Source of the DNA: Verrucomicrobia subdivision 3 bacterium UBA693
GTDB lineage: Bacteria; Verrucomicrobiota; Verrucomicrobiia; Limisphaerales; UBA8199
Direction: 5' to 3'
Assembly: GCA_002298785.1 (NCBI GenBank)
Contig: DBMR01000046.1
Location: forward strand, 62,001-126,000
Length of the DNA stretch: 64,000 bases
Made by a program: the position numbers and the translations under genes. The notes under the pieces are model-generated. The model worked only from the letters and a program-made list of their open reading frames with translations, had not been told where the DNA came from and ran no database searches. Each line of letters opens with the position of its first letter. Within the stretch, counting starts at the first letter, position 1. Positions 8,260 to 16,518 of this stretch are shown here, in pieces.

Positions 8260-9672
8260 ATGAGCACCCCCAAGAGCGTAATTGAATTAGCCAAGAAATC
8301 CGGGGCCAAAATGGTCGACATCAAGTTTGTCGATACCTTCGGCACCTGGCAGCACTTCAGTTGTCCCATTCGGGAACTGACCGAGGAAATATTCGAGGAG
8401 GGACTGGGGTTCGACGGCTCCAGCATCCGGGGTTGGAAGAGCATTGAGGCCTCCGACATGCTGGCCATGCCGGATCCGGCCACGGCGTTTCTCGATCCGT
8501 TTTGCGCCGTGCCCACCCTGAGCCTGACCTGCACCATCGCCGAAACCGACACCCGCGAGCCGTATTCCCGGGATCCGCGCGCGATTGGTCAGAAAGCCGA
8601 GCGCTACCTGTCGAGCACTGGCCTGGCCGACGCCGCCGTCTTCGGCCCGGAAGCCGAGTTCTTCATTTTCGACAACGTCCAGTACGAGAGCCGCAGCAAC
8701 GGCACCTTCTACTCGGTGGAATCGGATGAGGCCGTGTGGAACAGCGGCCGCGATGAAATGCCCAACCTGGGCTACAAAATTCGCCACAAGGAAGGTTATT
8801 TCCCGGTCGCACCCGCCGACACCCAGCAGGACATTCGCACGGAAATGTGCCTGACCATGGAGGAGCTCGGGGTCAAGATCGAGCGGCAACACCACGAAGT
8901 GGCCACCGCCGGCCAGGCGGAGATCGACTATCGCTTCGACACGCTGATCAAGGCGGCGGACGCGATGATGGTCTACAAGTACGTGGTCAAAAACGTGGCG
9001 CGCAAACATGGCAAGACGGCCTGTTTCATGCCCAAACCGCTCTTTGGCGACAACGGTTCCGGGATGCACACCCACATGAGCTTGTGGAAGAAGGGCAAAC
9101 CGCTCTTCGCCGGCAATGAATATGCCGGGCTGTCCCAGATGGCGCTGTATTACGCGGGCGGTTTGCTCAAGCACGCCAAGGCCCTGTGCGCCCTATGCAA
9201 TCCCACCACCAATAGCTACAAACGGCTGGTGCCCGGTTACGAGGCCCCGGTAAACCTCGCCTACTCCGGACGCAACCGCTCCGCGGCGGTGCGCATCCCG
9301 ATGTATAGCGAGAGCCCGAAAGCCAAACGGCTCGAGTATCGTCCGCCCGATCCGGCGGCGAACCCCTACCTGGCCTTTGCGGCCCTGCTCATGGCCGGCC
9401 TCGATGGCGTGCTCAACAAAATCGACCCCGGCGAACCGCTGGACAAGAACATCTACGAGCTGCCGCCCGAGGAATTGAAGAAGGTCCCCAACGTCGCCGG
9501 CAGCCTCGGCGAAGCGCTGGATTGTCTCGAGAAAGACCACGAATTCCTGCTCAAAGGCGACGTGTTCACCCGGGATTTCCTGGACATGTGGATCGCCACC
9601 AAGCGCAAAGAACATGACGCCCTGCGGCTGCGCCCGCATCCGTACGAGTTCTTCCTATATTACGACGTGTAA
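8260..9672 (+). CDS. glnA: Glutamine synthetase type I
   Basis: A 470-residue GSI enzyme that makes glutamine from glutamate, ammonia and ATP. Visible blocks are FDGSSIRGW (substrate grasp), FGPEAEFFIFD (metal-binding Glu), GQAEIDYRFD, the ATP-binding KPLFGDNGSGMHTHMS, and NRSAAVRIP. Tyr399 in KNIYELPPEE corresponds to the adenylylated tyrosine of the GSI-beta type, so control by an adenylyltransferase is likely. Length and the presence of this site support GSI-beta. It follows the P-II gene by 56 bases and ends at a strong intrinsic terminator. Confidence 0.97.
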   Translation: MSTPKSVIELAKKSGAKMVDIKFVDTFGTWQHFSCPIRELTEEIFEEGLGFDGSSIRGWKSIEASDMLAMPDPATAFLDPFCAVPTLSLTCTIAETDTREPYSRDPRAIGQKAERYLSSTGLADAAVFGPEAEFFIFDNVQYESRSNGTFYSVESDEAVWNSGRDEMPNLGYKIRHKEGYFPVAPADTQQDIRTEMCLTMEELGVKIERQHHEVATAGQAEIDYRFDTLIKAADAMMVYKYVVKNVARKHGKTACFMPKPLFGDNGSGMHTHMSLWKKGKPLFAGNEYAGLSQMALYYAGGLLKHAKALCALCNPTTNSYKRLVPGYEAPVNLAYSGRNRSAAVRIPMYSESPKAKRLEYRPPDPAANPYLAFAALLMAGLDGVLNKIDPGEPLDKNIYELPPEELKKVPNVAGSLGEALDCLEKDHEFLLKGDVFTRDFLDMWIATKRKEHDALRLRPHPYEFFLYYDV

Positions 9673-9695
9673 AAGTCGCGTTAAATTGATCTAAA

Positions 9696-9723
9696 GGCGC
9701 CTCGAAATCGAGGCGCCTTTTTT
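9696..9723 (+). terminator. Intrinsic terminator after glnA
   Basis: GGCGCCTCGA (9696-9705) and TCGAGGCGCC (9708-9717) form a perfect 10-base stem with a minimal loop, followed by six T residues (9718-9723). It lies 24 bases after the glnA stop and separates the nitrogen operon from dnaA. Confidence 0.92.
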
Positions 9724-9770
9724 AGCCTCCGAACGTATAAAAAGGCCGATTTTATTGCCCTTTCGCCCCT

Positions 9771-9790
9771 TGTTAATAACTCGTGAATAA
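9771..9790 (-). promoter_or_regulatory. Two DnaA-box-like sites, 11-bp phased
   Basis: On the minus strand TTATTCACG (9790-9782) and TTATTAACA (9779-9771) lie 11 bases apart, one helical turn. Each differs from TTATCCACA at two positions. A similar pair in reversed order occurs at 26092-26111. Confidence 0.4.
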
Positions 9791-9902
9791 GAGTTAATAT
9801 GTTGTCCTCGCAAGTTTACACCGGTTGTCCTAAAACCATTGGCACCGTCAACGGACCCACCGACCGGTATTCGGCACTGGAGGAGGGGAAAGTGTTTTTG
9901 TG

Positions 9903-9957
9903 TTTGGTGTCTTCATGCAAGTTATTGCATTTGAGATGTTTATAACTTGACACCAAA
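9903..9957. repeat. Long imperfect inverted repeat upstream of dnaA
   Basis: TTTGGTGT (9903-9910) plus CAAGTTAT (9918-9925) are complementary to ATAACTTG (9942-9949) plus ACACCAAA (9950-9957). That gives 16 paired bases, interrupted on the left arm only by a seven-base bulge (9911-9917), with a 16-base loop. It ends about 150 bases before the dnaA start. It could be an operator, an mRNA leader structure or an origin element; it has no T-run and is not a terminator. Confidence 0.7.
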
Positions 9958-10108
9958 GGTTTTATTATAGAGATTTTGAAGGGAAAGTGTGGAATTTTGA
10001 TCGACACTGTGGGGATCGGTGGTAAAAGCGAAGTAAAAACGGATTTTGCGGGTCGGTAAGTCAGGTAAGTGAATAAGAGTGCCTGAAATGGCAGTTTTGG
10101 AAGGAACC

Positions 10109-11467
10109 ATGCAAGCTTTCGCGGAGAGAACTTGGACCGCTGCGCAGGGGCATCTTAAATCGATGCTCGCAGCCGATACGTACAATTTATGGTTCGCACC
10201 GTTGCGGGCGTGCGGACAGGACGAAAACACCTTGGTCCTGGAGGTGGCGAACGACTTTTGTGAAGTGTGGCTGAAGGATAATTACCTGGGGCTGCTGCAG
10301 GAAGTGCTGGCCCTGGCATCAGGCCGCCAAATGCAGGTGAAGTTCAGCGTGGGAAATCATCCCGCGCCGGAACCGGCACCGGCGCCGGTGGTCGCCAAAC
10401 CCAAAGCCGCCGAACCCGCCGACCGGGGCACCAACACCGGCACGGAAGCCAACTTCAATCCGAAAAATACTTTCGAAACGTTCGTCGTCGGCAACAACAA
10501 TAATTTTGCTTATGCGGCCGCGCTGGCGGTCGCGCAGTCACCCGGAAAATCCTACAACCCGCTCTTCCTTTACGGCGGCGTGGGATTGGGCAAGACCCAT
10601 TTGCTGCACGGCATCGGGCAGTTCGTAACCCAGCACAAAAAGACCGCCCGCGTCGCCTACTTATCTTCGGAAAAATTTACCAACGAGTATATCGACGCCA
10701 TCCAGAACAATTCCCTGATGAAGTTCCGGAAGAAATACCGCCAGACCGATGTCCTGCTCATCGATGACATCCAGTTCCTCGCGGGCAAGGAGCGCATCCA
10801 GGAGGAGTTCTTCCACACGTTCAACGCCCTGCATGAGTCGCACAAGCAGATCGTGCTGACCTGTGACCGCCCGGCGAGCGAGATTCAAAACCTCGAACAG
10901 CGCCTGGTTTCCCGCTTTGAATGGGGGCTGGTCACAGACCTGCAGCCGCCCGACGTCGAAATGCGCCTGGCCATCCTCCAGAAGAAGGCCCAGATCATGG
11001 GGGTCGAGCTGTCGATGGACGTCATGAATTTCCTGGCCAATCGCATCCGGACCAACATCCGCCGCCTGGAAGGCGCGCTGATCCGTGTGGCCTCCTATGC
11101 CTCCCTGACCGGGAAGCAATTGACGATCGAAGTCGTGGAAGGGCTGCTGCGCGAAGTGCTGCATGAGGAAGGCCGCTATTCCATCAACATCGAAACCATC
11201 CAGAAGAAGGTGGCCGAGCACTTCGACATCCGCCTGGCGGATATGACCAGCAAACGCCGCCCCGAGAGCATCGCGTTCCCCCGTCAAATCGCCATGTTTC
11301 TCGCCCGGCGCATGACGGAGGGCTCGCTCAGTTCGATCGGAGAAGCGTTCGGCGGACGCGACCACGGCACCGTCCTGCACGCCTGCCGCCTGGTAACCGA
11401 CCGGATGGAAGTCGACGCCAACGTGCGTCAGGTAGTCAACTACCTCGAAAAGCAGTTGATGCGCTGA
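10109..11467 (+). CDS. dnaA: Chromosomal replication initiator DnaA
   Basis: DnaA binds DnaA boxes and opens oriC. I prefer the ATG at 10109 (452 residues) because GGAAGGA lies at 10099-10105 just upstream; in-frame GTG 10079 and ATG 10088 would lengthen it by 10 or 7 residues. Domain I runs to about residue 80 (RTWTAAQGHLKSML, DTYNLWFAPL). A Pro/Ala-rich linker follows (about 85-115). The AAA+ domain has Walker A GGVGLGKT from residue 156 and Walker B VLLIDDIQFL. The C-terminal DNA-binding domain carries GRDHGTVLHACR. The gene is preceded by an AT-rich, dyad-containing region and faces the PAS sensor gene convergently, with 36 bases between stops. Confidence 0.97.
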   Translation: MQAFAERTWTAAQGHLKSMLAADTYNLWFAPLRACGQDENTLVLEVANDFCEVWLKDNYLGLLQEVLALASGRQMQVKFSVGNHPAPEPAPAPVVAKPKAAEPADRGTNTGTEANFNPKNTFETFVVGNNNNFAYAAALAVAQSPGKSYNPLFLYGGVGLGKTHLLHGIGQFVTQHKKTARVAYLSSEKFTNEYIDAIQNNSLMKFRKKYRQTDVLLIDDIQFLAGKERIQEEFFHTFNALHESHKQIVLTCDRPASEIQNLEQRLVSRFEWGLVTDLQPPDVEMRLAILQKKAQIMGVELSMDVMNFLANRIRTNIRRLEGALIRVASYASLTGKQLTIEVVEGLLREVLHEEGRYSINIETIQKKVAEHFDIRLADMTSKRRPESIAFPRQIAMFLARRMTEGSLSSIGEAFGGRDHGTVLHACRLVTDRMEVDANVRQVVNYLEKQLMR

Positions 11468-11503
11468 TACGCCCGGCGGCGGCGCCTGCAACCATGCGCC
11501 CGA

Positions 11504-14206
11504 TTATTTAGGTTGCCGGCGCACCGAAATGCCGCCCAGCAACGGCGGCGCACCCGGTTGGATGATCGGGAATTTTCGCGTCAGCCAGACTTCGCCACCG
11601 AACTGCTCCTCGATCTCCTCTGCCTTCCCAGTGGCGAGGACTCGTTGATCGTCCCTGGTGATTTTTTCCGCAAATTCCGGAGGGAACAAGTCCTGGTTGG
11701 TTTTTCCCAGCATGCTCGAGATTTCCAGCCCGAGGTACGCGGTAAAGCCTTCGCTGGCAAATAGCACCCGCCCCTCGGCATCCTTGATAAACGTGAGCCC
11801 CGGAAAGTTCCGCATAAAGCTGCGGAATTGTTCCTCCGACTTATACAACCTCTGTTCCGCCTGTTGCCGCTCGGTGATGTCCCGCAGGAATCCAACCGTC
11901 TGTCCGCCATCCCCGGGTTTGAATTGGACGCTCACTTCCACCGCGTAAATGCTGCCGTCCTTCCGGCGATGCCGCGTCTCAAAACGGTCCTGGCCGGTGG
12001 CGATGACTTTTTGGATATGGCGTGCGGTGTCCGCGGGGCTCTCGACCGCGTCCAGGTCGGAAACTCTCATGGCCAGCAATTCCTGGGTGCCATAACCGCT
12101 CATCCGGGCATACGCCTCGTTGACTTCCAGAATGCGCCCCTGCATGTCCGCCCGCCAAAATCCATCCATGGCGGTCAGCAAAATGGTTCGGTGCCATTCT
12201 TCACTGCGGCGCAGCGCCTCTTCGGCCCGTTCGCGCTCGGCCCTTTGCCTCAGCGCACCCAGCCCGTAAGCCAGGTCGTCCGCCAGGCCGCCAAGCAGTT
12301 TTACTTCCCCGGCATCGAAAGCGTCCGGCTCCGCCGAATACAGGTTCAACGCGCCGAAGCAGCTCCCCGCATGCCGCAGCGGCAGCGCGATCGAAGAGGC
12401 GTAGCCGTGATCCAGGGCGGCGGCGCGCCACGGACCGAACGCGGGATCCGTCGAAAGGTCCCGCGCCAGGACGGCCTGCCCGGTCCGGATGGCGGTCCCG
12501 GTTGGGCCCCGTCCATACTCCGTATCTTTCCAGCTCACCCGCACGCGCTCGAGATAGCTGTTGGTAAATCCACTCCACGCCATCGGGCGCACCGATCCGG
12601 CTTCATCCTGCTGGGCGAACCCCACCCAGGCCATCCGGTACCCTCCCGATTCCACCGCCAGGCGGCAGGTGGCCTGGAGCAACGTTTGCTCATCGGTGGC
12701 ACGCAAGAGCTCCTGATGTAACAGGCTCAGGAGGCGCAGAGCACGGTTGGCCTTCTGGAGCTGCCGCTCCTCCCTTTTGCGCGCGGTGATGTCGCGAACG
12801 ATCGCCCACATGCGCGCCGGTTTGCCGGCGTCATCCAGGATCAGAAAAGTTCGCAACTCGACCGGAAAGATGACCCCGTCCTTGCGGCGATACTCCTTTT
12901 CGTAAACCACTGAGCTGCCGGTGGCCTGAATTTGCTCCACGACAATCCGATTTTCAAAATCACGCCAGCGCTCAGGTGTAAGGTCCTGGTAGGTCAGTTG
13001 GCGCAGTTCCACTTCCGGGTAGCCCAGCATGTGCTGATACGCCTGGTTAAACTCCTGGATGCGGCCAGCCATGTCCGTGGCCACATACGCGTCGGTCATG
13101 CTCTGGTGCAGCCGCCGGAATTTCAGCTCCGAGACGCGCAACGCCTGTTCGGCCTCGCGGCGCTGAGCCTCCTGGTCGAGGTGATCCAGGGCGATCGAAA
13201 TCGCCTCCGCCACCTCCTCCAGCAGCCGCATTTCCTCGGTGTTGAAGAAGCTGGGTTCAATCGAGCAAATGCTGAACGCGCCGGACACCGCTCCCCGCAT
13301 ACGGAAAGCAAAAGCTGCGCACGCCGGCTCCTGAACCCGGGCCAGTATCTGCCGGCAACAGAAACAGCGCGGGTCGGTGTGCGAGTTCGTGCATAAACAG
13401 GCGCCCCCGCTCCGCACCGCCTCGGCCATGACCCCGCAACCGCCGCTCCAACCCGGCATCGCCAACTGCGGTTCCGCGTCAGACTGCCGTTGGGCCATCG
13501 TCGTCAAGCCATTCCCATTCGCCCCCTTCCAGGTGATCCACGCCGCTCTAAACCGGCCAATATCCACCATCACTCGGCAAATTTCCGCGAAGAATTTCTC
13601 CCGTGACCGACACCGCGCGATCGCCTGCCCGACGTGGCTGAGCGTGGCGTACAGACGGTTCAACCGCTTGATCTCTGATTCGTGGACTTTGTTTGTGGTG
13701 AGATCCCGAATGGTGGCCAATTCATACTTCACTCCCGCCAACTCCACCGCACGACGGCTGACCTCGACCGGAAAGGACGTTCCCTCCTTGCGTCGGTGCA
13801 CGGTTTCAAACGTGGTGTCGTGAGTGACCGCCGTGGAGGGTTCAGGCCCGGTGTCAGCCGCCTCGAGACTCTCGAGCGTCATCCCCCTTAATTCCGATCG
13901 GGAATAGCCGTACACCTCCAGCGCGCGGTCGTTCGCGACCAGAATCCGGCTCCGTTCATCCGCCAGCAAGCTGGCGTCGCCGGCATGCTGCAACAACTGC
14001 AGGAATCGCTCTGCCATCGCAGATCGCTCGGAATCGGTCGCGCCGGCATCTCGGTCGGAAGCATCCGGTCGTCGCCGCCAAAACCCAAGAAGCCGATCGC
14101 GGAATCGATCAAGGGGAAGATCGCTTTTCATGCCCGTAGCCTTCGCTGAGGTTGGCCCTGATACTACTACGGTCCCATCTTTCAGGGAGAAGTGGCCGTT
14201 AGACAA
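11504..14206 (-). CDS. Multi-PAS/GAF sensor protein lacking an output domain
   Basis: A 900-residue soluble sensor with no membrane segment. Order by eye: PAS (about 60-175, ending LATIRDLTTNK), GAF (about 190-345), PAS (about 365-485, ending WAIVRDITARK), GAF (about 505-655), PAS (about 670-785, ending FLRDITERQQ), PAS (about 790-900). The last PAS stops at LLGGISVRRQPK, just where such proteins normally continue into a histidine kinase or GGDEF domain. No HisKA, HATPase, GGDEF or EAL motif is present, and dnaA's convergent end 36 bases away leaves no room. The second half of the first GAF has a Cys-rich stretch (CLCTNSHTDPRCFCC) that could bind a metal or cofactor. It may be a truncated kinase or may signal by protein contact. 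Confidence 0.85.
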   Translation of the reverse strand: MSNGHFSLKDGTVVVSGPTSAKATGMKSDLPLDRFRDRLLGFWRRRPDASDRDAGATDSERSAMAERFLQLLQHAGDASLLADERSRILVANDRALEVYGYSRSELRGMTLESLEAADTGPEPSTAVTHDTTFETVHRRKEGTSFPVEVSRRAVELAGVKYELATIRDLTTNKVHESEIKRLNRLYATLSHVGQAIARCRSREKFFAEICRVMVDIGRFRAAWITWKGANGNGLTTMAQRQSDAEPQLAMPGWSGGCGVMAEAVRSGGACLCTNSHTDPRCFCCRQILARVQEPACAAFAFRMRGAVSGAFSICSIEPSFFNTEEMRLLEEVAEAISIALDHLDQEAQRREAEQALRVSELKFRRLHQSMTDAYVATDMAGRIQEFNQAYQHMLGYPEVELRQLTYQDLTPERWRDFENRIVVEQIQATGSSVVYEKEYRRKDGVIFPVELRTFLILDDAGKPARMWAIVRDITARKREERQLQKANRALRLLSLLHQELLRATDEQTLLQATCRLAVESGGYRMAWVGFAQQDEAGSVRPMAWSGFTNSYLERVRVSWKDTEYGRGPTGTAIRTGQAVLARDLSTDPAFGPWRAAALDHGYASSIALPLRHAGSCFGALNLYSAEPDAFDAGEVKLLGGLADDLAYGLGALRQRAERERAEEALRRSEEWHRTILLTAMDGFWRADMQGRILEVNEAYARMSGYGTQELLAMRVSDLDAVESPADTARHIQKVIATGQDRFETRHRRKDGSIYAVEVSVQFKPGDGGQTVGFLRDITERQQAEQRLYKSEEQFRSFMRNFPGLTFIKDAEGRVLFASEGFTAYLGLEISSMLGKTNQDLFPPEFAEKITRDDQRVLATGKAEEIEEQFGGEVWLTRKFPIIQPGAPPLLGGISVRRQPK

Positions 14207-14384
14207 GCTAAAATCTCAAGTCTTTTAGCGGACGCTCGATTGTTCGGATGGCTTTCCTGGCCACGGCGCGTTCCTCCAGGAGAGCAATTTATCGGCACTC
14301 TGAACCACCAGGTGGCTTTCGCTTCACCCGAAATTCCCGCGTTCCAACTTTTGCATTTTCCGAAAGAATGAGGCAGGGTTTCAC

Positions 14385-14960
14385 ATGGTCGCGACTAATT
14401 CCACCATGCTGCCGCTGGGAACTCCGGCCCCGGATTTCCGCCTGCCCGACCCGCAAGGGCGCGAGTATTCTTTGCAGGATTTTCGGGGTAAACGCGCCCT
14501 GGTGGTGTTGTTCATCTGCAATCATTGCCCCTATGTGAAGTTGATTCGCGGCGCGCTGGCGCAAACGGCCGTCGAGTACGAAGCGCGGGACGTGGCCTTT
14601 GTGGCGATCAATGCCAACGACGCGGCCCGCTACCCGGCAGACGCGCCGGAGGAGATGGCCACGGAAGCCCGGGCCGCCGGGTATCCGTTCCCGTACCTAT
14701 ACGACGAGTCCCAGTCCGTGGCCAAGGCTTACCGTGCGGCCTGCACACCGGATACTTTCGCTTTTGACCGGGATTTGCGCCTGGTCTATCGCGGACAATT
14801 CGACGACAGCCGTCCGGGCAACGGGTTGACTCCCACCGGACGCGACTTGCGCGAGGCCCTTGATGCGCTCCTCCAGGGACAACCGGCGCTAGCGCGGCAA
14901 CTCCCCAGCATCGGGTGCAACATCAAATGGAAACCGGGCAACGAGCCGGATTACTTCTGA
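14385..14960 (+). CDS. Thioredoxin-like (AhpC/TSA, PRX-like) protein
   Basis: A 191-residue cytoplasmic protein with a thioredoxin fold of the AhpC/TSA type. GTPAPDFRLPD opens the domain. The redox site region reads CNHCPYVK, with a C-x-x-C pair near residue 46. The conserved end IGCNIKWKPGNEPDYF is typical of this subfamily (often annotated thioredoxin family protein). It probably acts as a thiol reductase or peroxidase; its electron donor is unknown. No signal peptide is visible. It is a single gene; its 3' end overlaps the end of the convergent WPF-repeat gene by ten bases. Confidence 0.87.
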   Translation: MVATNSTMLPLGTPAPDFRLPDPQGREYSLQDFRGKRALVVLFICNHCPYVKLIRGALAQTAVEYEARDVAFVAINANDAARYPADAPEEMATEARAAGYPFPYLYDESQSVAKAYRAACTPDTFAFDRDLRLVYRGQFDDSRPGNGLTPTGRDLREALDALLQGQPALARQLPSIGCNIKWKPGNEPDYF

Positions 14961-16459
14961 GCCTCGGTCTTTTTGCCCGAAACCGGGATGAAGAACAGGC
15001 GAACCTTCTTGCCGGAATCCGTCTTTTGATATTGGTAGAGGCCGAAGAGGAGGGACACCTGCTTTTTCCCGGGACAAGTCTGCCGCCGATATAGGTTCCA
15101 CAGCAGGGACTGGCTGTCCGCCCCGGTTTGGGGATTCCGCTCGGAACGCCACAGCGACCACAACGGGGAATAATCACGCGCGATTTTGTGGTTCGTGGGA
15201 AACACCGGCTCGACCGGCGCCAGAATTTGCAGCCGCGTGTTGCCGTTATAGTCCCGCTGATGCGTATAAAACGGCCAGAAATCCACCCGCCGCTGGAACT
15301 TCTTCGTCTGCGTGTTGCGCTGGATCGTGTCGGAATAAAGGAAGAAAAAAATCCGGGTGCGCTCGCGGTCCAGGGGATCGGCATGCACGCGGTTGTATTT
15401 GTAGACGGGCCAGAGGTAAAAATCGCTTTGCAGGGTGGCGTTGTGGGACTGGCTGAAGAAAGGCCATACCCGCTGCGTTGTCTTGCCCTCGCCTTTGGCG
15501 AACACTATCAGCGGGAAAGGCACCTGCCACTCGCGATACCTCTTCTCGTAATCATCCACCCGGGAAAAGAACGGCCACATCACCGTGGAAACATCCCGGT
15601 TGGGCGAGCGCACGATGCTATAGAAGGGCAGCAGCGCCTGCTGATGTTGCGGATGTTCCGTGCCAAGGTCCGAACGGCTGTCGATGAAGAACGGCCACAT
15701 GACGAAGTTCTGGTCGTGTCCCCCAACCGTCTCCAGGTCCCCCCACATATTTGTCCGCCACGTCACTTCCTTATGTTCGGTGCCATAGAACGGCCAGAGT
15801 TGCCAGCCTTTCAAACCGTCCCCGTGCCGCTGATGATAAAACGGATAAAGGTAGTTGTCCGTCACCACGTCCCTTTTGCGCGTCTGCGCGTAAAACGGGA
15901 ACATCACAAAGAAGATTTCGTCCCGCATCATCCGATGTTTCAAATGTCCATAAAACGGCACCAGCGCCGTGTAATTCTCATTCGTGTCGGAGGATCGCTG
16001 CTGAAAATAAGCCGGGAACAGCGTGAACCGGTGGCGCTCCGGCTCGGTTTGCGTCGGGCCGCCGGCGAAACTCAGCAACTGAAAGAACTGCCACCGATAT
16101 TGTTTTCCGTAGCGATCATAGGTGAGCAGGGGATAAGCGAAATCCTGCTCGAGATGATCCAGTTCCGAGTCGCGCATGAGGGAAAACAGGGGCGGTATCG
16201 CCCAGGTCTCCTGCTTGCCCTCCGTCGAGCGGTAATAGAACGGTCCCGCCGCCTCGGTGCGGGAGCCTTCCGCCAGGGTCAATCCAAATTGGTCCCAGAA
16301 AAATCCGAAGTGATTCCAGTCTTGCGCCGGGGCGTTTAAGACAAGGAAAAGCCACACCAGCACCACCCGGAACCGGAGACCCGGGGGTGAGGATACACCA
16401 ACCGAAACCTGTTTTACTTTATCGATAATGAACCTAAAACAGCTTGTTTTCACCGCCAT
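14951..16459 (-). CDS. Exported WPF-repeat protein of unknown function
   Basis: I take the ATG at 16459 (502 residues). The open frame extends to 17143, but that part is antisense-frame shadow inside the RND gene. Residues 1-46 contain a basic segment and a hydrophobic core ending NAPAQ, a signal peptide. The rest is about a dozen imperfect repeats of 25-40 residues centred on a W/F-P-F-Y/F motif (LVPFYGHL, MFPFYAQT, LWPFYGTE, MWPFFIDS, VWPFFSQS, FWPFYTHQ). The alternation of aromatic and charged residues suggests beta-strands, possibly an outer-membrane barrel or a beta-solenoid. No known family was recognised. It starts 59 bases after the RND transporter stop on the same strand, so it may be that transporter's envelope partner. 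Confidence 0.75.
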   Translation of the reverse strand: MAVKTSCFRFIIDKVKQVSVGVSSPPGLRFRVVLVWLFLVLNAPAQDWNHFGFFWDQFGLTLAEGSRTEAAGPFYYRSTEGKQETWAIPPLFSLMRDSELDHLEQDFAYPLLTYDRYGKQYRWQFFQLLSFAGGPTQTEPERHRFTLFPAYFQQRSSDTNENYTALVPFYGHLKHRMMRDEIFFVMFPFYAQTRKRDVVTDNYLYPFYHQRHGDGLKGWQLWPFYGTEHKEVTWRTNMWGDLETVGGHDQNFVMWPFFIDSRSDLGTEHPQHQQALLPFYSIVRSPNRDVSTVMWPFFSRVDDYEKRYREWQVPFPLIVFAKGEGKTTQRVWPFFSQSHNATLQSDFYLWPVYKYNRVHADPLDRERTRIFFFLYSDTIQRNTQTKKFQRRVDFWPFYTHQRDYNGNTRLQILAPVEPVFPTNHKIARDYSPLWSLWRSERNPQTGADSQSLLWNLYRRQTCPGKKQVSLLFGLYQYQKTDSGKKVRLFFIPVSGKKTEAQK

Positions 16460-16518
16460 TATTTTAGGATTGACACCCAAAGTCGGCCTGATTAAACTGC
16501 GGGAGCGTTGAGGTTCTT

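Larger units (their letters stand above)
9724..10108. other. AT-rich region upstream of dnaA; candidate origin or dnaA control region
   Basis: About 385 non-coding bases, clearly more AT-rich than neighbouring DNA. It holds a pair of DnaA-box-like sites (9771-9790), a long imperfect dyad (9903-9957), and an exact 12-base direct repeat GTGAATAAGAGT at 9783-9794 and 10069-10080, whose complement begins ACTCTTATTCAC and so contains a box-like TTATTCAC core. This combination is what one expects near a dnaA-linked oriC, but perfect TTATCCACA boxes are not seen. A TTGACA at 9947 has no properly spaced -10. Confidence 0.45.

Noticed and set aside
9947..9971. Sigma-70 promoter TTGACA/TATAGA before dnaA
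   Set aside because: The spacer is only 13 bases, and the -35 lies inside the right arm of the long dyad.
15128..16339. 403-codon plus-strand frame opposite the WPF-repeat gene
   Set aside because: The minus-strand frame has a signal peptide and regular repeats; the plus-strand product has neither.
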